Position numbers and translations under genes: made by a program
Assembly: GCA_963788205.1 (NCBI GenBank)
Contig: CAWBGG010000002.1
Location: 868,001 to 932,000 of the forward strand
Direction of reading: 5' to 3'
Origin: CAVVMA01 sp963788205
Lineage (GTDB): Bacteria > Desulfobacterota > Binatia > Binatales > Binataceae
Length of the DNA: 64,000 bases
Shown here: positions 25,252-34,407 of the stretch, piece after piece
Numbering within the stretch: position 1 is the stretch's first letter
Layout: the number at the start of each line of letters is the position of its first letter
Notes under the pieces: model-generated
What the model was told of the DNA's origin: nothing
Seen by the model: the letters and a program-made list of their open reading frames with translations, nothing else
The model's database searches: none

Positions 25252-26649
25252 CTACTGCGTGTTGTTGGGGACCAACCGGGCGACCGTGAGATTATTCGCG
25301 ATTTGCGTGAAGATCTCGTTCAGGTTACTGGTCGGGTTAGAGGCTGAGATGCAGGAACTGGTGCCTCCCGTCGCCGTGTAGTCGGAGAAGAAGTTAGACG
25401 AAGAGGAGGCGATTTGCTGCATTGTCTCGCATGGAGTGATAGTTGGGCTGGTGTCAGTCGTGCATCCCGATGCCTCCGCGCCGTAGGCGACCGAGTATAC
25501 AATGGTTCCCGCTGCCGCAGCGTTCTGGGCCGACGTGATCGCCTGGTGGCACTCCTGGGTGGCTGAGTAACTCGTTGCCGATCCCGCCATGTCGCTTGGC
25601 GTAGCCGTTGCGTCGCCATCGCTGAGCAGGATCATCACGTTCTTCGTATTCGGCCTTGCACTGGCGACGAGTTGCGCTTGTGCCGCATCGATTACGCCCG
25701 CGTAGAAGGTTCCCTCGCCGCCCGGAGCGCTCACACCACTGCAACCTCCTTTACCAGCCGCGATAACGATGTCGGAGCTGGGGTTCAGAATGGCCGTGTC
25801 GGAAGTGCGGTAGTCGCTGGAAAACGGAATGATCTGGTATGCGGGCGAATTGTTGTAGGAGGTGATTGGAGGGTTCGTGGTAGGGCAAGTGTAATCATCC
25901 GGGGCATCCGAGGCCGACGTAAGCCCTGGGAACACCATCAGGCCGACTTCATCGACCGGGTTCGCGACGTTGGCGCCCACTGTAGGCGTTTCGCTTGTGG
26001 CCGTGCCGCAGCTTGCCAGGCCCCCGGCGCAGGGCGAGAGCGTGCCCAGCAGAGTCTGGATGCCGGCCAAAGCGCAGGAGATTCTTGTACTATTGCATTG
26101 GCTGTCGGAGTCCTCATCATTCATCGAATGCGTTGTGTCGAGGATGATTGCCACGTTGTACGGGCTATTAAATCCGCCCCGTCCGCTCGCCGTCGCAGTT
26201 GTTGAGATGGTCCATGACTTGAACCCGAGCACACTGGCGAATGTCGCCCCCACAGTAGCCTGCTCCCGTACAACGATGGCGTTTGCGCTCGCCGGAGAGG
26301 CGGAGCAGGAGACTCCGGTGCTCGTCAGGCACTTCACCTGCGGGTACCCGGTCACCATCGTGACGTTGGTCAGATTGGAATGGGCGTTTAGATCCCCGCT
26401 CGCGGCGCTGTAGTTCGTCGCGGTGGCTATAGCTTCGCTGGCTGTGTCATTGGACAGGACCGAGGCTCCGGCTAACGCCGCCGCCTGGGTTGCAGCCTGG
26501 AGCTGTAGATAGGCCTGATAGAGCCGGCCGATGTCGATCACTATCGCGGCGGATCCGAGCAGGGCGACCAGCGCCATCGTTATGATGACCATCGACTGCC
26601 CGCGGCCGTCGCGCATCCGGCGGCCAATGGATTCGTTGCTGAGCTTCAT
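25252..26649 (-). CDS. TadG-like pilus-assembly protein with von Willebrand A domain
   Basis: A 465-residue membrane-anchored protein. The N terminus (GRGQSMVIITMALVALLGSAAIVIDIGRLY) is the TadE/TadG-type leader helix, followed by a long alpha-helical spacer. A von Willebrand factor A domain starts near residue 160 with the metal-ion-dependent adhesion site DTTHSMN and includes NVMILLSDGDA. Several Cys pairs in the periplasmic part suggest disulfides. The start at 26649 overlaps the stop of the TadE-like gene by 4 bp (ATGA). It probably assists a Flp/Tad pilus or surface adhesion, although no other tad genes are in the window. Confidence 0.82.
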   Translation of the reverse strand: MKLSNESIGRRMRDGRGQSMVIITMALVALLGSAAIVIDIGRLYQAYLQLQAATQAAALAGASVLSNDTASEAIATATNYSAASGDLNAHSNLTNVTMVTGYPQVKCLTSTGVSCSASPASANAIVVREQATVGATFASVLGFKSWTISTTATASGRGGFNSPYNVAIILDTTHSMNDEDSDSQCNSTRISCALAGIQTLLGTLSPCAGGLASCGTATSETPTVGANVANPVDEVGLMVFPGLTSASDAPDDYTCPTTNPPITSYNNSPAYQIIPFSSDYRTSDTAILNPSSDIVIAAGKGGCSGVSAPGGEGTFYAGVIDAAQAQLVASARPNTKNVMILLSDGDATATPSDMAGSATSYSATQECHQAITSAQNAAAAGTIVYSVAYGAEASGCTTDTSPTITPCETMQQIASSSSNFFSDYTATGGTSSCISASNPTSNLNEIFTQIANNLTVARLVPNNTQ

Positions 26650-27092
26650 TGGATGAGCACCGTCGTTTGCGCCGAGAGGGCGCAGTTGGGTGCAGGATTG
26701 ATTCCGAAGAGTTGCAGGTTGCACGGATAAGTAACCTTTACCTGGGCGCTCTGGGACTCCACCAGATATTGTTGCCCGCCGCTGCACGACGGCGCCGTAA
26801 ACGAATGTCCACCCAGCACAATCGTGAAATTGAGATTCGACTGAGTGAGGTACGGCGCTGCTGAGTAGACGGCCTGACTGGTCGTCTGGCACGGGTCTGT
26901 GGTCTGCCCCCGGCTGATCGAAAGCAACTGCGCAGCGGTGTTCGTAGCATACGTCAGCTGCAGATCCTTGTTGAAAGCCACCCCGAACTCCACCGAGCCT
27001 ATGAGGAGGGTCAGCAGCAGCGGCACCACGAACGCGAACTCGACGATCGCCTGGCCCCGCGCGTCTAATCTGCGACGGTTAAATTTCCCCAT
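26646..27092 (-). CDS. TadE-like pseudopilin
   Basis: A 148-residue protein with the TadE signature near the N terminus: RGQAIVEFAFVVPLLLTLLIGSVEFG, a hydrophobic leader helix with the conserved Glu pair. The remainder is a small extracytoplasmic domain with several Cys residues. ATG at 27092 has GGGAGAG upstream. It is translationally coupled to the TadG-like gene downstream. TadE pseudopilins are processed by the TadV prepilin peptidase in the Flp pilus system; here TadV, TadA and Flp are not visible. Confidence 0.82.
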   Translation of the reverse strand: MGKFNRRRLDARGQAIVEFAFVVPLLLTLLIGSVEFGVAFNKDLQLTYATNTAAQLLSISRGQTTDPCQTTSQAVYSAAPYLTQSNLNFTIVLGGHSFTAPSCSGGQQYLVESQSAQVKVTYPCNLQLFGINPAPNCALSAQTTVLIQ

Positions 27093-27188
27093 GTGCTCTC
27101 CCGGTGTCTGCCTCGACACGCCGCCGGTGCAATTACCAACTGTAGATAAATACAACATAGTAGTTATAGGCACACTCTGGATATACTT

Positions 27189-27217
27189 TATGTAGTTAAA
27201 TGTGCGTACTATGGCAA
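27189..27217 (-). promoter_or_regulatory. possible sigma-70-type promoter for the tadE-tadG pair
   Basis: On the minus strand TTGCCA (27217-27212) is followed after 17 bp by TACATA (27194-27189), inside an AT-rich patch about 100 bp upstream of the TadE-like start. The -35 matches 5 of 6 consensus bases, but the -10 is weak. The rest of the gap to the P450 gene holds no gene I can support. Confidence 0.35.
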
Positions 27218-27363
27218 GCGCTATCGCATTAACTAATAGGTATATTGCATAACTGGCTGTAGAGGGTTGGCGCATGGCCCGCGGGCGCGCGGGAGAAGAT
27301 TAAACGATGGTATCGGGCCGAAAAGACCCGGCGACACGAGTGATCGGAGACTCCGATTTCGCG

Positions 27364-28731
27364 CTATGCGAAGCTCAGCGTCGCGCGTATGCCGCCGCTT
27401 GGGCGCAGTGTGAAGACCGGGTCCGGTTGGATCGGATGATCCTCGGCCACGCGCACACGATACCTCTGCGCCGCCATCGCGAGCGCCAGGGTCTGCTCCA
27501 TCAGCGAGAAGCGATCGCCGATACACATTCGCGGACCACCGCCGAACGGATAGTACGCGTAATCGTGACGGCCCCGGCTGCGCTCGGGCGTGAATCGCTC
27601 CGGATCGAACTGCGCGGGATTTTCCCAATAGCGGCTGCTTCGATGCGTAACCCATGGACTGGCGAGCACCGGAGACCCGGCGGGAATACGAAAGCCCGCT
27701 ATCTCGTCATCGGCAACGGCGGTGCGAGTGATTGCCCACGCGGGAGGGTACAGCCGCAGCACCTCATCGATGACCATCCGGGTGTACCTGAGATTCGGCA
27801 GGTCGTCGAAGGCCGGGGTGCGCCCGTGCAGCACCGCTTCGACCTCTGCGCGCAGCCGGGCCTCCACCTCCGGGTACTTCGACAGCATGTACCACGCCCA
27901 CGAGAGGGCAACCGCGGTCGTTTCAGTGCCGGCGCCGAGGAACGTTGAAATGTTGTCCCGAAGTTCACGGCGCTGCACCGGGTCGCCCGTATCATACGCG
28001 GCCAGCAGCACCGAAATGAGATCACCGTCGTCGGCCCCGCGCGCCCGGCCATGCTCGATAACCTGATCAACGATCCGATCGAGCGCCGTTATCGCGGCTC
28101 GCAGGCGGCGGTTGCGCGAGGTGGGAACGAAGCGCGGAGCTACCATAAAATGGTTCAGCGCGTGGTTGAAGTACTCGAATGAATCGGCCATCGCGCGCCC
28201 AACCGCTTCCGCATGCGGGCGCAAGTCTTCGCCGAGCAAGGAGCGGCCCACAACGTCGAGCGCCAGGCGCATGGTCTCCGCGCCCAGATCGAACGCGTTG
28301 CCGCTGGAGGCGAACGGCTGCCAGCGCTCGAGCATGTCGTTGATCGAGGCGGCCATCGTCGCAGTCATCTTAGCCAGGCGCTGGCGATGGAATGGCGGCT
28401 GCATGACACGCCGCTGTGCCCGCCAGGTTTCACCTTCGGCCAAAAGAATCCCTTCTCCAAAGAGCAAAACCCGAAAAATGCGCGACGAGCGCACTTCCTT
28501 GACGTAATTCTTAGGGTTGTCCTGAAATACGTGCTGCACCGCGGCGGGTTCGGTGAGCAGATGGGATACGAACATGAGCGATTGAAAGCGCGCAACACCG
28601 CCGAGCTCCGACCATTGCTCAAGGAAGCCGAGCGTATCTTTGCGGAGCTCGCGAACGAATCGAAACGGCGAAGCGAAGGGCAGCGAGCGCGCGAACTCGG
28701 GCGCGACGCGATGAGCAAGCGACGATGCCAT
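27364..28731 (-). CDS. cytochrome P450
   Basis: A 455-residue soluble P450 monooxygenase. The heme-binding loop FGGGPRMCIG is at residues 396-405 with Cys403 as thiolate ligand. The I-helix oxygen-activation motif is GAGTETTAVA, the K-helix ExxR is EVLR, and the PERF-like motif is present (FDPERFTPER). The overall pattern resembles the CYP110/CYP4-like fatty-acid or terpenoid hydroxylases. GGAGG lies upstream of the ATG at 28731. No ferredoxin or reductase is adjacent, so electrons must come from elsewhere. The substrate is unknown. Confidence 0.93.
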   Translation of the reverse strand: MASSLAHRVAPEFARSLPFASPFRFVRELRKDTLGFLEQWSELGGVARFQSLMFVSHLLTEPAAVQHVFQDNPKNYVKEVRSSRIFRVLLFGEGILLAEGETWRAQRRVMQPPFHRQRLAKMTATMAASINDMLERWQPFASSGNAFDLGAETMRLALDVVGRSLLGEDLRPHAEAVGRAMADSFEYFNHALNHFMVAPRFVPTSRNRRLRAAITALDRIVDQVIEHGRARGADDGDLISVLLAAYDTGDPVQRRELRDNISTFLGAGTETTAVALSWAWYMLSKYPEVEARLRAEVEAVLHGRTPAFDDLPNLRYTRMVIDEVLRLYPPAWAITRTAVADDEIAGFRIPAGSPVLASPWVTHRSSRYWENPAQFDPERFTPERSRGRHDYAYYPFGGGPRMCIGDRFSLMEQTLALAMAAQRYRVRVAEDHPIQPDPVFTLRPSGGIRATLSFA

Positions 28732-28842
28732 GGCCGCCTCCTGCGCGGAGCCTAGCAGGCGCTAAGCGAGGAGGCGAATGGCCGCGCTAAACGAGCACAC
28801 ATGCTTGAGAGAACCTTCATTTGGTAATAACTTGGCGCGAGC

Positions 28843-28919
28843 GCGCCCGTAGCTCAACTGGATAGAGCATCGGACTTCGGATCCGAGGGTTGGGGGTTCA
28901 AATCCCTTCGGGCGCGCCA
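28843..28919 (+). tRNA. tRNA-Arg (anticodon TCG)
   Basis: The sequence folds into a 77-nt cloverleaf. The acceptor stem GCGCCCG/CGGGCGC is perfect. The D-arm is GCTC...GAGC. The anticodon stem TCGGA/TCCGA encloses the loop CTTCGGA, placing TCG at positions 34-36 (reads CGA and wobble CGN). The T-arm has loop TTCAAAT with two G-U pairs. Discriminator G is followed by an encoded CCA. Confidence 0.95.
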
Positions 28920-28991
28920 TCTGTGTTCCAGTCGCGTGAAGCGCGCCACGCGTCTTATCGAAAGCGCCCAGCGCGGAGTAGCGGGGCGGTT

Positions 28992-31427
28992 CTACGCCAC
29001 GATGCTGACCAGCTTATCGGGCACGTAGATCACTTTTTTGGGCGGCTTGCCACCTAGATGGCGGACGACGGCCTCGCTCCTGAGCGCCATTTCGCGCACC
29101 TCTTCTTCGGCCGTACCGGCTCCAACTTGCAGCCGCTCGCGCACCTTGCCGTTGACCTGCACGACCACCGTGACCATCTCGTCCTTTGCCAGCTCTTGAT
29201 CGTATTTGGGCCACGACTCGAGATGGATCGATCGCTGATGCCCCAGCTCGCGCCAGAGCTCTTCCGCGACATGCGGCGCCATCGGGGCGAGCATCAGGAC
29301 GTAACTCTCGATCGCGAAGCGGCTCAGCTCTTGCGGTTTGAGCCGCGCGATCAGATTGAGCTGGCTCATCATGGCGGCCAGCGCGGTGTTGAATCTGAGC
29401 CGCTCAAGATGGTCGGTGACGATTTGGATCGTCTTGTGAACCTCGCGCAGCGTGTGCGCATCGGGCGTGCCGTCGGGGCTTCCGGCCTCTACGTATGCGT
29501 GCAAGGCCGACCATACGCGTCTGAGATATTTGACCGTCCCGGCGACGCCGTCTTCATTCCAGTTAGTGTCTTCGTCGTAGGGGCCCATGTAGAGCTCCCA
29601 CAGCCGCAGAGCGTCGGCGCCGTATTTGTCGATCATCGCGTCGGGTGTGACGACGTTGCCCTTGCTCTTGGACATCCGGCGCCCGTCGCTGGCCCAAATC
29701 ACGCCCTGGTTGCGCAGCACGGAGAACGGCTCTTTGAACTTCACCATCTCGGCGTCGTACATCACCTTGGTCCACATCCGAGCGTACAGCAGATGCATCA
29801 CGGCGTGCTCGGCGCCGCCGACGTACAGATCGACCGGCAGCCAGTAGTTGACGGCCTGCCAGTCGAACGGCGCCTCATCGTACCGCGGCGACGCGAAGCG
29901 CAGGTAATACCACGACGAGCAGGCAAAGCCGTCAAGCGTATCGGTCTCGCGCTCGGCGGGTCCGCCGCATTGCGGGCAGGTGGTGTTGACGAACTCGGGG
30001 ACATTGGCGAGCGGCGAGCGGCCGGTGCCCGAGGGCTGGTAGTCCTTCATGTCGGGGAGCAATACAGGCAATTGATCATCGGGCACCGGCACGATTCCAT
30101 CGCGCCGGCAGTAGACGATCGGAATCGGAGCGCCCCAGTAGCGCTGGCGCGAGATCAGCCAATCGCGCATCCGGTAGGTGATTGTCGGTTGGCCGATCGC
30201 GTGCTCCTGCGCATACTTCGCGATCGCGGCGATCGCATCGCCGGTCGGCATCCCGGTGATGAAGCCCGAATTAATCGTGACGCCGGGCTCGGTGAAAGCG
30301 CGATCGGGCGGTGGCGTGGCGCCATCGAGCGGCGCGGTCACGCGCGGGATCTCCAGCCCATATTTGGAGGCGAACTCGAAATCGCGCTGGTCCTCCCCGG
30401 CGGCGGCCATGATTGCGCCAGTGCCGTAACCCATCAGGACGTAGTCGGCGATCCAGATTGGAATGTCTTGGTCAGTGAACAGGTTGTGGGCGTAGGCGCC
30501 GGTGAAGACGCCGGTTTTCTCTTTGGCGGTCGACATCCGCTCGATTTCGGTATGGCGCCGCGCCTGCGCGACGTATTCGTCGACCGCCTGGCGCTGCGCC
30601 GCGCTGGTAATCTCCGCGACCAGCGGATGCTCCGGCGCGAGCACCATGAACGACACGCCGAAGACCGTATCGGGACGGGTGGTAAAAAAGCGGACCTGTT
30701 TTCCCGGATGGCCGCTTACCGGGAAGCTGAGCTCGGCGCCTTCGGAGCGTCCGATCCAGTTGCGCTGCATCAGCTTGATCGGCTCGGGCCAATCCACCAG
30801 GTCGAGATCGTCCAGCAGCCGATCGGCATAAGCCGTGATACGCAGGTACCACTGCTCGAGGTCCTTCTTGCTCACGGGCAAATCGGTGTGGCGCCAGCAA
30901 CAGCCGTTGACCACCTGCTCGTTGGCCAGAATCGTGCGGCACTGGTCGCACCACCACTGCGAGCCCATCGCGCGGTAGGCCAGTCCGCGCTTGTAGAGCA
31001 GCAGGAAGAACCACTGCGTCCAGCGATAATACTCGGGCGCCGCTGAATTGATCTCGCGCGACCAGTCGTAGGCGCATCCAGACAAGTTCAATTGACGCTT
31101 GAAGTTGGCGGCGTAGAGCGGAACGGTCTCCTTGGGATGCTTGCCCTTGATCAGCGCCTCGTTTTCGGCCGGCAATCCGAAGGCGTCCCAGCCCATCGCG
31201 TGGAGCACGTTATGCCCGGTCATCCGCTTGTAGCGGCCGATCACGTCGCAGGGCACGTAGTTGTGCAGATGGCCGACCGACAGCCCGTTGCCGGAGGGGT
31301 AGGGGAACATTTCGAGCAGGTAGAACTTGGGGCGGCCGCGATCTTCGCGAGTGCGATAGAGATCGCTACGCTCCCATTCCGCCTGCCATTTGAGCTCGAT
31401 CCGCCTTGGGTCGTAGCGCTCGTCCAT
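28992..31427 (-). CDS. leuS: leucyl-tRNA synthetase
   Basis: An 811-residue class Ia aminoacyl-tRNA synthetase that charges tRNA-Leu. The HIGH-equivalent is GHLHN at residues 52-56 within FPYPSGNGLSVGHLHN, and the KMSKS-equivalent is RMSKSKGN. The editing (CP1) insertion is present, with threonine-rich TTRPDTVFG and the EREIMGTG-like YVLMGYGTGAIMA. A zinc-type CxxC pair occurs in WWCDQCRTILANEQV. The C terminus includes the anticodon-binding helices and the small tRNA-binding domain (VNGKVRERLQVGAG). Length is normal for the bacterial enzyme. Confidence 0.98.
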   Translation of the reverse strand: MDERYDPRRIELKWQAEWERSDLYRTREDRGRPKFYLLEMFPYPSGNGLSVGHLHNYVPCDVIGRYKRMTGHNVLHAMGWDAFGLPAENEALIKGKHPKETVPLYAANFKRQLNLSGCAYDWSREINSAAPEYYRWTQWFFLLLYKRGLAYRAMGSQWWCDQCRTILANEQVVNGCCWRHTDLPVSKKDLEQWYLRITAYADRLLDDLDLVDWPEPIKLMQRNWIGRSEGAELSFPVSGHPGKQVRFFTTRPDTVFGVSFMVLAPEHPLVAEITSAAQRQAVDEYVAQARRHTEIERMSTAKEKTGVFTGAYAHNLFTDQDIPIWIADYVLMGYGTGAIMAAAGEDQRDFEFASKYGLEIPRVTAPLDGATPPPDRAFTEPGVTINSGFITGMPTGDAIAAIAKYAQEHAIGQPTITYRMRDWLISRQRYWGAPIPIVYCRRDGIVPVPDDQLPVLLPDMKDYQPSGTGRSPLANVPEFVNTTCPQCGGPAERETDTLDGFACSSWYYLRFASPRYDEAPFDWQAVNYWLPVDLYVGGAEHAVMHLLYARMWTKVMYDAEMVKFKEPFSVLRNQGVIWASDGRRMSKSKGNVVTPDAMIDKYGADALRLWELYMGPYDEDTNWNEDGVAGTVKYLRRVWSALHAYVEAGSPDGTPDAHTLREVHKTIQIVTDHLERLRFNTALAAMMSQLNLIARLKPQELSRFAIESYVLMLAPMAPHVAEELWRELGHQRSIHLESWPKYDQELAKDEMVTVVVQVNGKVRERLQVGAGTAEEEVREMALRSEAVVRHLGGKPPKKVIYVPDKLVSIVA

Positions 31428-31475
31428 CGACCCGAGTCTAGCAGGCAGCCCGGAAAGAGCGCGAGGCAGGTACTC

Positions 31476-32138
31476 CTACTTCTTGCGCGCGATCGTCAGG
31501 CCGTCGGCGATCGGGAGCATCACGACTTCGACGCGACGGTCGTGGGCGAGAAAATCGTTGAGCGCGCGGATCGCAACCACGTCTTCGCCGGTGTTGGAGG
31601 GATCGATCACCGAGCCGCTCCAGAGCACGTTGTCGAAAAGGATCAAGCCGCTGGGGCGCGTGCGTTTGAGGATTTCCTCGTAGTAGTGGCGATAGTTGGT
31701 CTTGTCGGCGTCGATAAACGCGAAGTCGAAGCTGGTGGAAGCGGGCAGGGCCTTGAGCGTCTCGAGCGCCGGGCCGATCTTGAGCGTGATCCGGTCGGCG
31801 ACGCCGGCCTTTTCCCAGTAGCGGCGCGCGATTTTGGGCCATTCCTCGCTGATATCGCAACACAGCAGGCGGCCGCCTGCCGGCAGCGCACGCGCCACAC
31901 AGATCGCGCTGTAGCCGGTAAAAGTCCCGACCTCGACGCACGATTTGGCGCCGATCGCGCCGGCCAGGATTCCCATGAAGGTTCCCTGCTCGTCGGCGAT
32001 CTGCATCCGGCTGATCGGTCCCAGTTTGGCCGTCTCGGCCGCCAGTTCCTTCAATACCGGATCATCGTTGTGCCCGTGGGCGACTACGTAGTCGTAAAGC
32101 TCGGGAGTTATGCGGGTAAATTTCTCTGCGCCTGCCAT
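31476..32138 (-). CDS. class I SAM-dependent O-methyltransferase (CCoAOMT/COMT-like)
   Basis: A 220-residue O-methyltransferase of the caffeoyl-CoA/catechol type. The SAM-binding motif is VEVGTFTGYSAICVA, motif II is LLCCDISEEWP, the metal-site Asp is in FAFIDADKTNYRHYYEE, and the second metal-binding region is ILFDNVLWSGSV. The C terminus MLPIADGLTIARK is typical. AAAGGAC lies before the ATG. It is downstream of leuS in the transcription-opposite sense (transcribed toward 31476), likely monocistronic. The acceptor is unknown. Confidence 0.9.
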   Translation of the reverse strand: MAGAEKFTRITPELYDYVVAHGHNDDPVLKELAAETAKLGPISRMQIADEQGTFMGILAGAIGAKSCVEVGTFTGYSAICVARALPAGGRLLCCDISEEWPKIARRYWEKAGVADRITLKIGPALETLKALPASTSFDFAFIDADKTNYRHYYEEILKRTRPSGLILFDNVLWSGSVIDPSNTGEDVVAIRALNDFLAHDRRVEVVMLPIADGLTIARKK

Positions 32139-32242
32139 GATGTAGTCCTTTCGTACTGTCCGTGGAGTTGCGGCCTTGCTGTCGCGAGCCGAAGAACGCC
32201 GGCATCTCAGAGCAGCAGCCAGTTCGACGAAGTCAGGCGGCT

Positions 32243-33511
32243 CTACTTGCCGCCCAGGTAGGCGAAGTCGCCGCGCTGGTTGGCGGTCAGAGTGCCGGTG
32301 AAAATCGAATGCTCCGGTTGATCAGAACCCAGCGCGATCTTATAGAGCATCGCCGTGTTGCCGACCTCGAAAAAGGCGTCATCGAGGTCGAGCACGTATA
32401 GTTTCTCGCGCTGGTTGGAATCGGTGGCGCCGACCAGCATCGCGCCCGATTGCGTCAGCACCGGATCGCCCAGGGATTCGAGCTCGGTCCCCAGCGGTGT
32501 CAGTTGCCCGCGCTGGATCCGCAAGTCCAAGCGTCCCCGCGCCAGCCGGAAGATCGCGGGCACCCGGGCGCATCCGACCAGCAGCGCGGTGGTCCCGTCG
32601 CTCATCAAGCCGGGGCGTCCCGCTGACAAATATGTGACCGGCCCGGCCGCGGTGAGCGTTCCGGTGGGCAGAATTCGCGCCATCACGCCGCCGCGGTACA
32701 GGAACAGCGCCGCGCCTGATTCGGTCTTGGCGGTGAACGCGATCAAGGTGCCCTCTGGCGAGGCGAGCGCCGCCGGCAATCCAAACGGCCGCTGATAGCG
32801 CGTGCGATTAGGTCCCAGCTCGCCTTCGACCGCGAGCTCGATCACGCCGCTCTTGGGCGAGGCCATGAGCAACGCCTGTAAATCGGCGCGCGAGCCGGAA
32901 GTCTTGTCACCCTTCAGGAAGCCAGTGAAGGTGACGACACCTTGCTCGCCCATCTGGATGGTCCCGTAGCTGAGGATCGAAATCTTGTGCCCCTTGTTGG
33001 TTTCGGACCCGACTGCCGCCAGACAGGAGAGCGTGCCGCCCGAGTAGAGGAACAGGGTGTCGTGGCGCGCGGCATCGGGAGCGACGAATGCGATTTCGCC
33101 GTCGGCGTCGGCTACGGGATAGGGATCAGTACGGAAATGCGGCGCGCAGTCTGCGGAGGGCGAGGCCGGCCGAAGTGCGCGCACGACCCGCTGATTGGGC
33201 GGCGCCTCGGCATCGGCCACGAAGATGTCCCAGCTCTGGTTTACGCCGCCGGGTTCGGCGATTTCGGCGCCGAAGAATACCCGGCCGTCGGGCGCCATGC
33301 TGGGTACGCCCATTTCTATAAAAGTCGCGCCGCCGGGAGCCTTGTGCCCGGCCTCCGTTATCAGTACCGGATGTCCGCCGGCGTTGCTGGCGTAGAGCGC
33401 CTGCGCGCTTTCGACCGGCGCGGCACCCAGCCCGCCGAGCGTCAGCGAGACCGCACCGGCGCTGGTTGCGCTATAGAGCAGGACCAAAAGCGCAGCGGCG
33501 CTGATTCTCAC
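32243..33511 (-). CDS. exported repeat protein, beta-propeller-like (NxxGxxAF-type repeats)
   Basis: A 422-residue protein of unknown function. GTG at 33511 is chosen because GAGGAG lies 6 bp upstream and the first residues form a signal peptide ending in SAGA. The mature part contains several copies of a loose motif, N/D-xx-G-xx-A/V-F (ADADGEIAFV, GEQGVVTFTG, SPEGTLIAFT, TANQRGDFAYL), each followed by a strand pattern with LFLY. This resembles the choice-of-anchor tandem NxxGxxAF proteins and six- or seven-bladed propellers. The family match is by motif only. Confidence 0.65.
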   Translation of the reverse strand: MRISAAALLVLLYSATSAGAVSLTLGGLGAAPVESAQALYASNAGGHPVLITEAGHKAPGGATFIEMGVPSMAPDGRVFFGAEIAEPGGVNQSWDIFVADAEAPPNQRVVRALRPASPSADCAPHFRTDPYPVADADGEIAFVAPDAARHDTLFLYSGGTLSCLAAVGSETNKGHKISILSYGTIQMGEQGVVTFTGFLKGDKTSGSRADLQALLMASPKSGVIELAVEGELGPNRTRYQRPFGLPAALASPEGTLIAFTAKTESGAALFLYRGGVMARILPTGTLTAAGPVTYLSAGRPGLMSDGTTALLVGCARVPAIFRLARGRLDLRIQRGQLTPLGTELESLGDPVLTQSGAMLVGATDSNQREKLYVLDLDDAFFEVGNTAMLYKIALGSDQPEHSIFTGTLTANQRGDFAYLGGK

Positions 33512-33636
33512 CCGGGGCTCCTCGTGCCGTTCTATCCGAAGGTCTGCGGCCGGCCTTGCTTGCTTATACGTCCGCATGAATGGGCAGGCAACCGCCAGCT
33601 TCGGCGCACATCAACCCCTCATGATTCCTCCGGCGA

Positions 33637-34128
33637 TCACGGACCCGTTTCCAGCGATGCGATCGCGCGCCGCGCGCGTTCGGTGTGCGTCGCGTCCCAA
33701 TAGAGCTTTCCGCAACCGTCGCACTCGGCAAAGCGATCGGCGCTCGCGTATACGAAAGGCGGCACGCGGCGCGATACCAGCTCGCGCGAGACCAATCGCA
33801 GCGCGCAGTTGCATCGGGAGCAGCGCGTGAAGGCGTTGCGATGGGTATCAAACGGGAAACGCGCGAGCACCTGGCGCAGTTGCGCATCCAGGTAATTACT
33901 CTCGACCAGCAGCACCTGCGGCGCGGTGCGGAGCCGCTTGTCGCGGGTGAGCATGATGCGGCCCTGCTCGCGCGCCACGCGGAGCATCGCAGGACCGTCC
34001 AGCGCCGGGTCGCAGATCACGTCGGCGCCGAGCAGTCGGAGCCAGCGGGCCAGCCGCGCCACCATCCGGTCAGCGGCGAAGGCCGGCGGCGCTCCGCGCA
34101 GGACGGCTTGGGCTTCGTCATCTACCAC
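33637..34128 (-). CDS. Mut7-C RNAse-domain protein with zinc ribbon
   Basis: A protein of about 163 residues. The PIN-like Mut7-C domain reads FAADRMVARLARWLRLLGADV..., then REQGRIMLTRDKRL. It is followed by a treble-clef/zinc-ribbon of four Cys (TRCSRCN and ECDGCGKLYW) and the terminal H/R-rich WDATHTERARRA. Family members are thought to be RNases acting with ribonucleoproteins. I start at GTG 34128; upstream TATACT (34155-34150) could be the -10 box, giving a near-leaderless transcript. A longer frame upstream is antisense to the next gene and was rejected. Confidence 0.8.
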   Translation of the reverse strand: MVDDEAQAVLRGAPPAFAADRMVARLARWLRLLGADVICDPALDGPAMLRVAREQGRIMLTRDKRLRTAPQVLLVESNYLDAQLRQVLARFPFDTHRNAFTRCSRCNCALRLVSRELVSRRVPPFVYASADRFAECDGCGKLYWDATHTERARRAIASLETGP

Positions 34129-34407
34129 TAGTAATCTTTTATAACTATCAGTATACTTCAGCCGGGACCGCAAAATCTCCCGCGGAGCCGAGACTTCGGG
34201 CCGCGCCCCGGCTCGAAGATCATCGTATCCGCTCGGCGGAGGAACGCACAGATGGCTACCTGGCGCGAAAGTTTCATCGAACGGCGTGACAGCGAAAAGA
34301 GCCTCTTGTCCGAGGCGATCCGATGTCGTTCTAATGTCATGCAGCCGGCCCAACCTCAGGCAGGCTCGCGCGAGCGGGTGGGCGGCGGTCGAGGCTTCGG
34401 AGGCGCC

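Noticed and set aside
29058..31046. 662-codon plus-strand frame opposite leuS
   Set aside because: Antisense to a universally conserved gene; long only because high GC suppresses stops.
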